Source: Rutpela maculata
Taxonomy: Eukaryota > Arthropoda > Insecta > Coleoptera > Cerambycidae
Direction of reading: 5' to 3'
NCBI GenBank assembly: GCA_936432065.2
Contig: OW386294.2
Span: 50,248,945 to 50,312,944, forward strand
Length of the DNA stretch: 64,000 nucleotides
Shown: positions 21,002-30,966 of the stretch, piece by piece
How positions within the stretch are numbered: position 1 is the first letter of the stretch
Layout of the letters: each line of letters starts with the position of its first letter
The notes under the pieces: model-generated
Seen by the model: the letters and a program-made list of their open reading frames with translations, nothing else
Database searches by the model: none
What the model was told of the DNA's origin: nothing
Program-made: the position numbers and the translations under genes

Positions 21002-21683
21002 ATGTCTGCGTCCTTCAGTTTTTCCGAATATGTACCTCAGCAATTCACACCAAGTGTACCAACTGTAGTAGATCAATATACGTTATCAAGTGAATTCAAA
21101 GATAATATTCCAAAAGATGTAGTGATTGGTGAAAGCTCATTTAAGTTAAATAAATCAGCATGCAAATTTGCTTCAGTCGGACTTACATATAACTCTTGTT
21201 TCACCGCCTGTGTAAAGCTGTCAGGAAATAAAGGCGATCAAGTGATTTTCGATGAAGCCGATTGGAAGAGGTTTTTTATCTCATCAAGGAACAATAATGA
21301 ATTACATGTATTACAATGGAAAAATGGATGCAATACATGAGGATAACTTTTCCATAAATTTCGAACAGTTGTCAGATGCTCTAGTAATAAAAATTTCAAA
21401 GGAAAATAATTACATATACTTGGGCTATGAATCGATGTGTTGTTTATTTGAAATACAGCCACTAGTGAAGTATAGACTGGAAATGATTAAAAATCAACAG
21501 TTTGAAAATTACTTCAAGATTCTACAAGACGGACTACAAAACCAGAGTGGTAATGTTTTTGAAAATGCTTTAAATATAATTAAAGGTAATCCAAACAGTC
21601 AAAACGTCTGCATGATTCTGGAATTAATTTATATGCATCCAAAGATCTTTGAAAAAGAGTACAATGAAAAAAGTAACATTTAA
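21002..21683 (+). pseudogene. Polinton 1 gene b, unknown, frameshifted
   Basis: ATG at 21002. The first frame (to 21340) includes an FSEYVPQQFTPSVPT N-terminus. A frame change in about 21255-21335 leads into the second frame (to 21683), rich in N, Q, K and E with a C-terminal helix. Total length would be about 220 residues. No motif is recognised. Its last codons overlap the start of the PPP1R15-like gene by 20 bases, so the two are probably read from one transcript. Confidence 0.65.
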
Positions 21684-21888
21684 CGAGAAAAATAATCAAG
21701 TTCATCATCTTATAACATGGAGCCACGCATACAATTCATCTAGAAAAATATATTGGGAATTTATGGTGGTGGACAGACTGCGCTTTCACAGAAGAATCAA
21801 AGAAGCCTCATATATACTTAACCCCATTTTAGATAAAAATCATAGATGTAAAATATTTGATGAAATATTTGAAATAAAAAACATATAA
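21664..21888 (+). CDS. PPP1R15/GADD34-like PP1-binding small protein
   Basis: The 74-residue frame from ATG 21664 starts with KKVTFNE, an RVxF-type protein phosphatase 1 docking motif. It continues with an H...W..AY..SRK..WE....DR.RF.+RI pattern and a C-terminal helix (ILNPILDKNHRCKIFDEI). That arrangement matches the conserved C-terminal core of PPP1R15 proteins, which bring PP1 to phosphorylated eIF2-alpha and restart translation. Some large DNA viruses carry comparably small versions. The reading frame is intact, although its neighbours are broken. I infer a role in countering translation shut-off. The alternative is chance similarity plus a genuine RVxF motif. Confidence 0.72.
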   Translation: MKKVTFNEKNNQVHHLITWSHAYNSSRKIYWEFMVVDRLRFHRRIKEASYILNPILDKNHRCKIFDEIFEIKNI

Positions 21889-21938
21889 TAAATGAAATTT
21901 GTTTTATTTAAGTTTAGTACATACAAATGTTTACATGT

Positions 21939-22870
21939 TTACACTAATTCATTTTTATTTATCCAAGAGTCGTGTTTCTCGTCTAGGCCTAACCATTTTA
22001 TATTAAGCTTCTCTCCTTTTCTTCTTAAAACCTTCTCAACTAAATAAATATCTGGATATTTAACGCTCTGGAGTTCGCGTTCATAAAAGCCTCCTTCAAT
22101 TTGTTCCCCTTCTTGATCTTCCAAAATGTAAGTGGTGGGATTTGTATTGCGTACTTTCCATATCTCAAAACCTTATTTGACCAATTGGGAGTATATCCTT
22201 TCGAGAAAGCTTCCCGATATTTACTTATTCTTACATGTTCACCTTTACTGAATTTCTTTTTACGGGGATCTACAGTCTTTAAATATCCATAGGCACTTTG
22301 TAATAAATATTTTTCATCTTTTTCAGTAACGTTTATCGGCTTTCTCTGCGTTGTGTGGTGGATTGTGTTATTGTATTGTTTGACTATATCTGGTAAAAGA
22401 TTTAACCACTTGTAGTTTCCTTGTAAACTAAACTGTCGCCACATTAAATTTTTTAAGGTGCGATTTGCTCGTTCTACTATACTAGCTTTTAAATTGGAGA
22501 AAGTGCTGTAGTGGTTAATTTTAAATTTATTCATTAATTCTCTAAATGGTTTATTGTTAAACTCTCTACCCATATCTGTTTGAAGGTTTTTCGGCTTGAT
22601 TTTCATTTCTAATAAAATTGTTTGCATCGCGTCTGTTACATCTTTTCCGCTTTTTCTCTTAACTGGCCGAGCCCATACAAATTTACTAAATACATTTATA
22701 ACAACAAGAATATATCGATTGCCTTTATTATTTTTAACATACGGAATCATTTGAACCAGATCAGCTTGATTAAGGTCATTTAGCCCTTTAATAATCACAT
22801 GCCTTCTTCGAAAATTTTTTCTAGCTGGTTTATGTAATTCATTAACTACTTCTAACTTTATGTTACTCAT
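21939..22870 (-). pseudogene. Polinton 1 integrase with chromodomain, frameshifted
   Basis: ATG at 22868-22870. The retroviral-type catalytic core has its acidic triad in QADLVQMIPY, LQTDMGREF and IVERANRTL. A C-terminal chromodomain (PDIYLVEKVLRRKGEKLNIKWLG...SWINKNELV) lies in another frame at 22124-21939, so a one-base shift falls near 22100-22180. Polinton integrases commonly end in a chromodomain that reads histone marks. The enzyme would insert the element, giving the 6-bp duplication. The start overlaps the stop of gene c by eight bases. Confidence 0.92.
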
Positions 22871-23336
22871 TCTTCACTAATGGGCAGCGAAGTACAATTT
22901 CTACAAAAAGCGCAGGCGTTGCATCTACTTGTGGAAGCGAAAATGAAAGATTATCTCCTTTACTGAAGCTTTTATTGTCTGGATCATAATTGTCATTGTT
23001 TAAAAACATTGTAACAGCATTAGGTAAATTTATACTTTCAGTTATACCTGAAATAGGTAACGTTTATGTTACAGTACCATCATCTAACACGTAAAATGTA
23101 TAAGTTCGAAGTTTGTTTGGTATTTTTTGTGCCTCACCTCTGATTTGTATAAGACATAGGCTAAACAGAGTACTAGTATCTGTAGGTGCAGTTAAAAACG
23201 ACGACGTGGGATAAAGTTTAATATTGTACGCAAACATATGTCTACCAAATTTATCTATAGGCATTGTGTTACCTTTACTGGCTAGATTTATACTGAACAG
23301 AAGATGATGGTCATTATTTAATAATACGTAATTCAC
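22863..23336 (-). pseudogene. Polinton 1 gene c, unknown, premature stop
   Basis: The frame reads about 90 residues to a TAA at about 23064. It then continues in the same frame for about 65 more residues to a TAA overlapping the integrase ATG. The content is beta-rich (LLFSINLASKG, FAYNIKLYPTS, NLSFSLPQVDATP), compatible with a small structural protein. I cannot assign it. Its 5' part overlaps the end of the DUF8207-like gene, and no ATG start is obvious before codon 24. Confidence 0.6.
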
Positions 23337-24440
23337 GCAATTCTGAGACTATTGAGAGAAGCTCCATTTTATGTCCATCATTTCCGGCCATCTGGGAAGC
23401 CACTAAAAGCCTTAATCTATCTATTAACTCATTGGGATCGTCATAATATACGTAATCGATTTTTTTGTTAGACAAGTCCAACATTCCTCCTCTTGTAGGC
23501 CGCTTAAATGATTGAGCTCTAGGACGAATATTACTTTGAGATTTAGTATTTGGAGGTACTGGTTTGGAGAATGATGATGTCCTCTGAAAAGTCTTCGTCG
23601 TAGATTTCAGTATACCTTTATCTACTAAATATGGCCGAATTATAGTTCTATATTTTTGAGTACTCTTGGCCTGAACCTGTTCGTTAGGATCGAAATTTCT
23701 GCGATAGGTATTGGTGCGTTTTAATATATCCATATAATGATCTAATTCTGTCTGATTAAACGCCTTAGGACTTTTCTTACACAGTAATTCATACAGTCCA
23801 ACGGTGCCAGGATATATTATATTTTTCACTTTTATGTCTTTACCAACAATCTCTAATTCGGAATCACCTATTTGAAATTTTTCAGTTACATGATCATGCG
23901 TTATGCCATATATGCGATCATTTGCTGCTTCATCTCCTCGTATGGACTCATCAATATATATTCTAGTTGAGGGATCGTATGCATCAAGATATTCTTCGTA
24001 AGCCTTGGTTTTTGACAATTCTTGCATGTATATGCGACTTCTTTCAACCTCATCATTAATTAAATCACTACTATTCTATTCATCAACAACAGTAGAATTC
24101 TGTGCATTGATTGGATCAAATTGATAAGTATCCTCCAAAAAAGTAAGTCCTGTCATAGGTAATGCAGGCATATATTTATTTAAAATATTAACTGGTGATT
24201 TTTTAGGTGTAGAGCTGTACCTTTGTTTAGGAGTTTTGGTTTGTTCAGTTTCGTCAGGCTCTTTTTTTAAGTACTACCTCAGATTTTGTTTTGCAAAAAT
24301 TTTTGTAATGGTTCGGTAATGGGCTTATAACCTTTTTCCAGCTGAGCTTGTGACTGTGCGATATCAGATTTTAGAGACAGATATTTTTGTCTCACTGATT
24401 TTCTAGTTCTTATTAACTCTTTAGCTAATTTTTTATCCAT
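23314..24440 (-). pseudogene. Polinton 1 DUF8207-like protein, broken
   Basis: ATG at 24438-24440 opens a basic coiled segment (DKKLAKELIRTRKSVRQKYLSLKSD). A frameshift near 24280 and a stop near 24078 interrupt it. The main frame (24027-23314) contains the conserved core YPGTVGLYELLCKKSP..FNQTELDHYMDILKRTNTYRRNFDP, then a basic Ser/Pro-rich linker and a C-terminal helix. The core resembles a family of unknown function (DUF8207) that recurs in invertebrate genomes. Linkage to capsid and ATPase genes suggests a Polinton structural or DNA-binding role, which is inference. Confidence 0.75.
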
Positions 24441-24503
24441 CTTTGCACTGTGAAATATTGATAAACACTGTGTCTCACTCAACACATTTATGTATTATAT
24501 ATC

Positions 24504-25179
24504 TTATGGTGTAATGTAGTTGTCAAATCCTTTTCTATACCGCCCATTATCTATTGCACAGTCCTTATCTATCACTACAAATCCATATGGTTCTCGCCAG
24601 CATAAAGAACAAAGATCTTTGAATTTTTGAAATGACATATCAACACTTACGTGATCATCATAAATATGCTTGAGGTTTGTATTATCCTGACGAAACATAA
24701 CTATTAAATTACCATTGTCCCTTATTAATCTTTTCTCAATGGATGAATAGGTCTGACAGATAAAGACAATCAGTATTCTTATGGCGTCCAAAACAAAAGT
24801 AATCTCGCATAATATTTTGATTACAAGCTACATCATCGAAGATAATAATCGAATTGGGTTTGATCTCTTGAGCTGATAAAATATCTTCCCCATCATTAAA
24901 CTCAAAATAACCCATTTCTTTCATGGGTTTCAATAATTTTCTCAAATACTCATATTTTGGTTGGTACAAGGACTTTGAATATAGGTAAACATTCTCAAAT
25001 CGGAGTCCATTGGGATGTGAAAGTAATAAATTTGTTTTTCCACTGCCGGAACTTCCAACGACCAATGCTCGCTTGGATAAGCCTCCAAATAGTTTACCGT
25101 GTTTTTGATAACTATTTTCCAATGAAGACACATCCTGGTTATCGATTGGTAACGTAACACTTTGCTTTTCAATCTTCAT
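24504..25179 (-). pseudogene. Polinton 1 packaging ATPase (FtsK/HerA, A32-like)
   Basis: ATG at 25177-25179. Walker A is VGSSGSGKTNLL near residue 40 and Walker B is SIIIFDDVAC near residue 110, followed by a sensor-type GRHKNTDCLYLS. The C-terminal part (YSSIEKRLIRDNGNLIVMFRQ ... YGFVVIDKD) is in another frame at 24791-24504, so one indel lies near 24780. The protein would pump DNA into the capsid. It is divergent from the PLA2/pVI gene, as in Polinton 2. Confidence 0.9.
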
Positions 25180-25289
25180 CGTAAAACTGCATATAAGGAA
25201 CTGTACCACCAATCATTCACCAACACTATTTATAAGATTACACACTGCTGAAAAACCAGTTACATATAGAACCTTCGAGAGGTTATATA
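25180..25289. promoter_or_regulatory. Divergent promoter between ATPase and PLA2/pVI genes
   Basis: A 110-bp AT-rich spacer between two divergent starts. TTTATAAG at about 25229 could serve the plus-strand gene. No p53-like decamer is present here. Confidence 0.45.
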
Positions 25290-26204
25290 ATGCTTGTACA
25301 CAACACACCAACAGTTAATCGTAAACGAAGACGTGCAAAGACAGGGTCAGGCTTTGTTAATAGTCTTATTAATAACCTACCTTTCGAATTACATATACCA
25401 GGTTACAACTATTGTGGCCCAGGAACAAAACTGTCTAAACGACTTGCAAGAGGTGATACTGGTGTCAACCTATTAGACGAGACATGTAAGGAGCATGATA
25501 TCGCATATTCACGTTCTAAGGATTTAACGAGCAGACATCAAGCAGATAAAGTGTTGGCAGAAAAAGCTTATCAGCGATTTAAAGCAAGTGATTCTTCAGT
25601 TGGTGAAAAAATTACCGCATTAAATGTGGCTGGCACTATGAAAGCAAAAACTAAACTTGGAATGGGCTTACGCAGAAAAGAACACCCTAATCGGAAACAT
25701 GGTAGGGGAGTGCGTAAGAATACGTTAAGTTTTAATAATGTAGTACAACGAGCGCGACGTGGCATTCATAGCAGTAATTCTAATAATCTTATTAAAGTCG
25801 CTAAACAAGCTTTAACATCAATAGGAGCAAAGAAAATGTCTTTACCAAAGAAACGGATTATTCCTATACCAAAAACAGGTGGTTTTCTACCTTTCCTTTT
25901 ACCTATATTTGCAGCATTAGGTGCTTTAGGAAGTATAGGAGGTGGTGCTGCAGGAATTGCAAAAGCCGTTAATGATGCAAAGGCCGCAAAAGAAAAACTC
26001 GAGGAAGATAAAAGACACAACATAGCTATGGAGCAGGCTGCAATAGAAAAAGGATTGTACTTACGACCTTACAAGAAAGGCATGGGATTATACCTAGTTT
26101 TAAAAAAACTTCCAATAAAGCTACCTCGCAGAGCATTAACCAATACAGAATTAATGAAATACGTTAAAGATTTACATATTCCAAACTTTCTGGTGTATTT
26201 ATGA
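25290..26204 (+). CDS. Polinton 1 PLA2-like/pVI-like minor capsid protein
   Basis: The open frame has 304 residues. Residues about 33-110 form a phospholipase A2-like domain of the parvovirus VP1 type: YNYCGPGTKLSKRLARGD (calcium loop) and CKEHDIAYSRS (catalytic His-Asp). A basic region follows, then PKKRIIPIPKTGG, a Gly/Ala-rich amphipathic helix and the conserved end GLYLRPYKKGMGLYL. These suggest membrane breaching during entry. The last ~35 codons (from about 26100, KLPIKLPRRALTNTELMKYVKD) belong by similarity to the N-terminus of the protease, so a stop has been lost or the two genes are fused in this copy. Confidence 0.87.
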   Translation: MLVHNTPTVNRKRRRAKTGSGFVNSLINNLPFELHIPGYNYCGPGTKLSKRLARGDTGVNLLDETCKEHDIAYSRSKDLTSRHQADKVLAEKAYQRFKASDSSVGEKITALNVAGTMKAKTKLGMGLRRKEHPNRKHGRGVRKNTLSFNNVVQRARRGIHSSNSNNLIKVAKQALTSIGAKKMSLPKKRIIPIPKTGGFLPFLLPIFAALGALGSIGGGAAGIAKAVNDAKAAKEKLEEDKRHNIAMEQAAIEKGLYLRPYKKGMGLYLVLKKLPIKLPRRALTNTELMKYVKDLHIPNFLVYL

Positions 26205-26488
26205 AAGATGCGTTGCCAATGAAGATAAGAAAAAATGAATGTGGTATAATTAATTTAGATGATTCATCCGGACCTGGCACTCACTGGACGGCGTATGTGA
26301 AGAAAAATAACTCAATAATCTATTTCGATAGTTATGGAAACTTAAGACCACCGAAAAAAGTAATAAGTTATTTCTATTGCGATAGTAGCTTGAATAAGGT
26401 TAATTATAATTATGATCAAATTCAGAAGTATAATTCAATTAATTGTGGACAACTATGTCTGAAATTTTTATATAATGAATGTAAATAA
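26104..26488 (+). pseudogene. Polinton 1 adenain-like cysteine protease
   Basis: The catalytic part lies at 26201-26488: His in SGPGTHWTAY, Asp in IYFDSYG, Gln/Cys in NSINCGQLCLKFL. The N-terminal segment (LPRRALTNTELMKYVKDLHIPNF) precedes it in another frame, within the upstream gene. A one-base shift near 26195 separates them. The family processes capsid precursors. The end is LYNECK, which is usual for the family, and penton starts 43 bases later. Confidence 0.87.
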
Positions 26489-26530
26489 AGGAAATGTCTT
26501 TATTATGTGTATACTATTGAAGTGTGCAAC

Positions 26531-27211
26531 ATGTCCCTAACTTTTTCACTCTCGGGAAATTCCTCTATCTTAACAGCAGATTTCAATCCACCTATATATT
26601 TAGAGGATAATTCCGATTACGTTATCGGTTTAACAAACTTTGAGACTTTTAATGTCATACCAAACATTAATGAAACAAACAACAAATTCACTCAAGGAAC
26701 TATTACTACGACCATTCCTGTTGGAGACTATGAAATTAGCGATATTAATAATTATCTGCAAAAAATACTTCACAAGCCAGCTTATTTTAATATTGTTCCA
26801 AATCGTATTACTTCGACGGTTAAAATAAAGACAAATGTTGACATCGATATTACATCTGAAAACTCTATAGGACGTCTCTTGGGATTTGAGAAAATGATTC
26901 TTAAAGCTAATGAACTAAACGAATCTGACTTTCCAGTACAAATCATTAAGGTGAATGCTCTGTGTATTGATTGTAATATTGCCACTGGTTCTTATTCTAA
27001 TGGATTACCAGTTCACATAATACTCCAGTTTTTCCCAACCGTTGCTTCAGGATATAAAATAGTGGAATCGCCTCTAAACATTCTGTACTTCCCTGTAAGC
27101 GTTAGGACAATCAACTCAATTACCATTAAAATACTCGATCAACACGACAATCTTGTCAATTTCCGTAAAGAAACCATCACGGTTAGACTGCATTTAAAAA
27201 AGTTATCTTAA
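26531..27211 (+). CDS. Polinton 1 penton (minor capsid) protein
   Basis: I chose ATG 26531; the open frame extends a few codons upstream without ATG. The 226-residue protein starts MSLTFSLSGNSS and is beta-rich throughout. It has the family signature ENSIGRLLGFE near residue 120 and an LNILYFPVSVR/ILDQHDNLVNFR end that matches Polinton 2. By gene order and similarity it is the single jelly-roll protein of the capsid vertices. The frame is intact. Confidence 0.82.
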   Translation: MSLTFSLSGNSSILTADFNPPIYLEDNSDYVIGLTNFETFNVIPNINETNNKFTQGTITTTIPVGDYEISDINNYLQKILHKPAYFNIVPNRITSTVKIKTNVDIDITSENSIGRLLGFEKMILKANELNESDFPVQIIKVNALCIDCNIATGSYSNGLPVHIILQFFPTVASGYKIVESPLNILYFPVSVRTINSITIKILDQHDNLVNFRKETITVRLHLKKLS

Positions 27212-27214
27212 AAG

Positions 27215-27382
27215 ATGGTGGTCCGCTATAATAAATATCACATTCCAAGTGTAATGGCTAAGCGCAGTTATAAAAGGCGATCTAAAAACAAACATTTAGC
27301 CAGTAATAGGAAGAACGTTAGTCTAGTAACACCTGAGAATAAACTTTTCTTAAAATCTTTCGGTTTTGAATTACTTATATAA
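27215..27382 (+). CDS. Polinton 1 small basic protein
   Basis: A 55-residue protein with an Arg/Lys-rich centre (KRSYKRRSKNKH) and a conserved end (LVTPENKLFLKSFGFE) shared with 14132-14323. Its TAA stop overlaps the ATG of the major capsid gene by one base (TAATG), so reinitiation is plausible. It might bind DNA or the capsid; its function is unknown. Confidence 0.75.
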   Translation: MVVRYNKYHIPSVMAKRSYKRRSKNKHLASNRKNVSLVTPENKLFLKSFGFELLI

Positions 27383-27559
27383 TGGATATTTTAAATGTTA
27401 CGCAACAACCTCTCATAGATAATTCCGTTTCTAACTATGAGTACCACAACTATCAACCTTTCCTAGCAGGAAAATTTGATTACAATGATGAAATTAGAAT
27501 TCCAATTCAAGAATTGGATGCTTATACTTTACCATGTTTAGTTTTAGTTTAGTTTAGTT

Positions 27560-28152
27560 TATTATTCCTTTAAGTTACAGTGCATAATATATGTATATAA
27601 TAAATTATTTTCATGGGACACGCTGAGCTGCAACCAGCTTGTATTGTGTCCCATACGAGGAAAACCATATTCTGATAATAAATATAAATATAAGAATTAA
27701 TTTAATAGTTAATGAAGAAAACATATTAAAAAAGACCATACCGCCCATATCTATATAATACTAAAGCTTGTAGATTATACTTATTACAACAGAATAAATT
27801 GAAAAGGGCGAGATGATTAACGGCAATTGGAGAGTACATAAAATTAGATGAGGGTACAAAAGAGATTTGTGTTTTTTAATATAAATTCAGTTACGGTCTT
27901 TATAAAAATTTTTATTTTTGTAATTTTTTTAATTGTAAGAGGCAAAATGTTATAAAATTTAGGTCCAAAAAAATTGATAAACCTTTGAGATTGGTTTTTA
28001 AAAAAAAATTTGCGTTACTAAGTTTTTGTATGCATTATTTCGTGTATTGAGAAATTTCACGAAATTTGACTTTCTGTTTATGAGCAAAAATTATCGATGA
28101 TTTAACATATAATAGACGAACATTTAAAGTTTCAGAATCTTGGTATAACTGA
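27560..28152 (-). other. LINE 3' UTR
   Basis: AT-rich sequence between the end of the reverse transcriptase frame and the 3' repeat tail. No other gene is seen. Confidence 0.6.
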
Positions 28153-29802
28153 CTAGTACTTTTTGTTTTTTCTATATATTATTTTTAAAATTGTATTTTG
28201 AGATATATTTAATCTATTTAATGTATTATCATATAGACCACCCCAAACCACTATTCCGTACTGTATTATTGACTCAGCCAAGGCCCTGTATACCATCTTC
28301 AATACAGATGTACTGAGATATTCTCTAAGTTGATAGAAGAGATATATATATTTTCTAACTCTGGCATTGAGGTATTCTATGTGCGCTTTCCATTTCAAGC
28401 TCCTATCGAGTACAATACCGAGATATTTTATATTTTCAGTGGTGTTGATGGTTTGAATACAACTGCAGTTATACATATCATTCGCAAGACATTCAGCGGT
28501 ATGTATAATTAATTCTTCTTTATTGCACTGGTAGGAGCTTGAAATAGAAAACGTCATGAATTTGGTTTTTTTTGTATTAAGTGTTAATAAGCTATTATTT
28601 AACCAACAGTTCAGGGTGCTTAGTCCAATGGATGCTAATGTATGTATTTCATCCCAACTGCTTGCTCTGAAGAGTAATACTGTATCATCTGCATAAGATA
28701 TAATTTTGCAATTTATATTTATTCTAATTATTTTATCGATGTATATTAGAAACAATATTCGACCAAGCACCGTGCCCTGTGGTACACCTGTTTGTATAAT
28801 TTTTGGTTCACTCAAGATGTCATTAATTTTTACATATTGTTTTCTGTCTTTCAGATAGCTTTTTAAAATTTCCAATGTAATACCTCTTATTCCTTTTTGT
28901 TCTATCCTGTTTAATAATATCTTATGAGAAACGGTATCAAAGGCCTTGGCCAAGTCTAGAAATACAGCTAAACATTTCTCACTTCTATCTAAGGATTGAT
29001 TTATATTATTTACAAGATCGTAAATTGCTAATTCTGTACTTCTATTATTTCTAAAACCATACTGATTTGGTGACAGTAGTTCAAATTTTCCTAAGTATTC
29101 AAGTAATCTATCTTTTAAGCATTTTTCAAATATCTTTGCTATGTTAGAAATGAGAGAAATTGGTCTATAATTTGCAATTTCAAGAGGATCGCCGTCTTTG
29201 TATATTGATATAACAATACTTTCTTTAAAAGCCTTTGGAACAATTCCTGTAGTGAAAATATTATTTATAATGTAAGCAAGGGGAGCAATGATATATTTAT
29301 GTATATATTTGAGTACATTTGTTGATATCCCATATTTTCCCGAAGAGCAGTTGTTTTTAAGTTCGGCAATTTTAAGCGTTATTTCATTCGTTGAAACTTT
29401 TCTTAGAAACAATGAAGTATTATTTTCTTGAGTTTTTATATTAATTTTTAATTTATTTGAGTTTATTTTACTTGCCATTTTCGCACCAACATTTGTATAA
29501 AGTTCATTTGCTGCATCTGCTATTTTTTTATGTTCTTTGAGTATAGTACCATCGCCATTTCTAATGCTAATCTCCCTTCTTCCTCCATTTGTATTTCCTA
29601 TGTCCTTAACTATTTCCCAGATTTTTTTAATATTCTTACCTGCTTCTCCAACCTTTTTTGAATAATAATCAAATTTAGTTTTTTTTAATAATGTGTCAGT
29701 TAAATTTCTATATCTTTTGTATCTATTTTCTAACTCAATATCATTTTTGTTTTTACACCATTCTTTTTTTAGTTTATTTCTGTTATTTATAGATTTTATC
29801 AA
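28153..29802 (-). pseudogene. LINE ORF2, reverse transcriptase
   Basis: A 549-residue open frame with KNNCSSGKYGIS, NYRPISLISNIAKIFEKCL, FLDLAKAFDTVSH, GVPQGTVLGRILF and the catalytic SYADDTVLL, then the thumb-like KYLGIVLD..LKW block. It is the C-terminal two thirds of ORF2; the endonuclease upstream is in other frames, so ORF2 as a whole is broken. GVPQG and the absence of RNase H place it in the CR1/Jockey group. Confidence 0.9.
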
Positions 29803-29865
29803 CCCTATAGTGATCCAAGGCTTTAATTTGTTTGATTTATTACTTATTTTTTTAATTTTTTAAAT

Positions 29866-30592
29866 TTAAATATTACTAATATTATTATGTTCAATTCCTT
29901 TTATAAATATATGATCAAGGCAGGTTGCTGATGTTTTACCAAATCTAGTGGGGTTATTAATGCAGGATATAAAACCAAAAGAAGCAAGCATATTAAGATA
30001 GTTATTAGTTATATCATCTTTGTTAATAATATTGATGTTTATATCCCCTACAATTATTTCCAACATTTGAGAGGAATTATTCTCTATAAATTCTTTGAAA
30101 TCGCCAAGAAATTGCAACTTATCTGTAGAAGGTGATCTATATAAACCAGTTATACCAAAATTAACTTTTTTGTAGTGAAAAAGTGTTCTTGAAAAAGTGA
30201 CATGCATTGTGAAATGCTTGGTTGTACATTAAACCATCGTTCTGATTATATGTTGCATTATTATAAAATAAATTAAATTGGGGAATATCAAATCTGTCAA
30301 TGTATTTTTGCTTCCAACATTCTGATAAAATTATAATATCAATATATTTTGTACCTAAAGATTCAAGTAGTGTGAGTAATTCATCAAAGTTTTTATTTAT
30401 AATGGCAATATTTAAATGCAATAAGGTAATACCTACGTTCTTTACTAGAAATAATTTACATTCCTTTTTATCTAAGAACTCCAGAGTTTGTGTCTCCTTA
30501 TATTCTCCAATTGCCGCTAACAAATTTCTAGTGTCCATTTTGAGAAAAAAAAATATTGACAAAAAAAATTCGCCAGCTACATTAAAATACAA
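29866..30592 (-). pseudogene. LINE ORF2, endonuclease fragments
   Basis: Two frames (30592-30161 and 30207-29866) give endonuclease pieces: IIILSECWKQKYI (catalytic Glu), ITGLYRSPSTDK, EIIVGDININII and a NPTRFGKTSATCLDHIF end. The frame changes between 30207 and 30161 and stops before the reverse transcriptase. Confidence 0.82.
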
Positions 30593-30594
30593 AT

Positions 30595-30966
30595 TTATTG
30601 ATTTATGGCATCATTATCTCCGTAATATGTTCGAATGTTTCCATCTGAGATTATAAATATTTGTCCATTTCTTGTCCAGCAATTTTGTAGTCTATATTTT
30701 TCAACAGCTTTTTGGTACAGATTCAACCTAATTTTAGTTAAATCTTCTTTTATAGTTTGCCTTTGACCTTTAAGTTTCTTCTTGTTTTGATATATTTCAA
30801 CTTTTTTGTGGTAAGATGTAAAACTAATAAATATACCTCTTGCTTTATTTTCTATGATTTTACCCACACGGTGACATCTTTCAATTTCTGCTGGAACTAC
30901 TGTGATTCCTAATTTCAGTATAAAGAACTCTGTGACAACTGTCATTACATTCTCAGTTTGCGACTC
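30595..30966 (-). CDS. LINE ORF1 protein, partial
   Basis: About 120 residues with IERCHRVGK...ARGIFISFTSYHKKVEIYQNKKKLKG, then EDLTKIRLNLYQKAVEKYR. This resembles the RNA-binding ORF1 domain of several LINE groups. The first codons of the open frame lie in reversed capsid sequence, so the natural start was lost on 5' truncation or is the later Met (MTVVTEFF). Confidence 0.75.
   Translation of the reverse strand, partial: ESQTENVMTVVTEFFILKLGITVVPAEIERCHRVGKIIENKARGIFISFTSYHKKVEIYQNKKKLKGQRQTIKEDLTKIRLNLYQKAVEKYRLQNCWTRNGQIFIISDGNIRTYYGDNDAINQ

Larger units (their letters stand above)
27538..30966 (-). mobile_element. CR1/Jockey-group LINE inserted in the capsid gene
   Basis: Minus strand: ORF1 (about 30966-30595), endonuclease (30592-29866, frameshifted), reverse transcriptase (29802-28153) and a 3' UTR ending in an AAACT-type short repeat at 27538-27560. 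Only the three bases TGT are duplicated at the junctions, so no clear target duplication exists. Very AT-rich. Confidence 0.9.
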
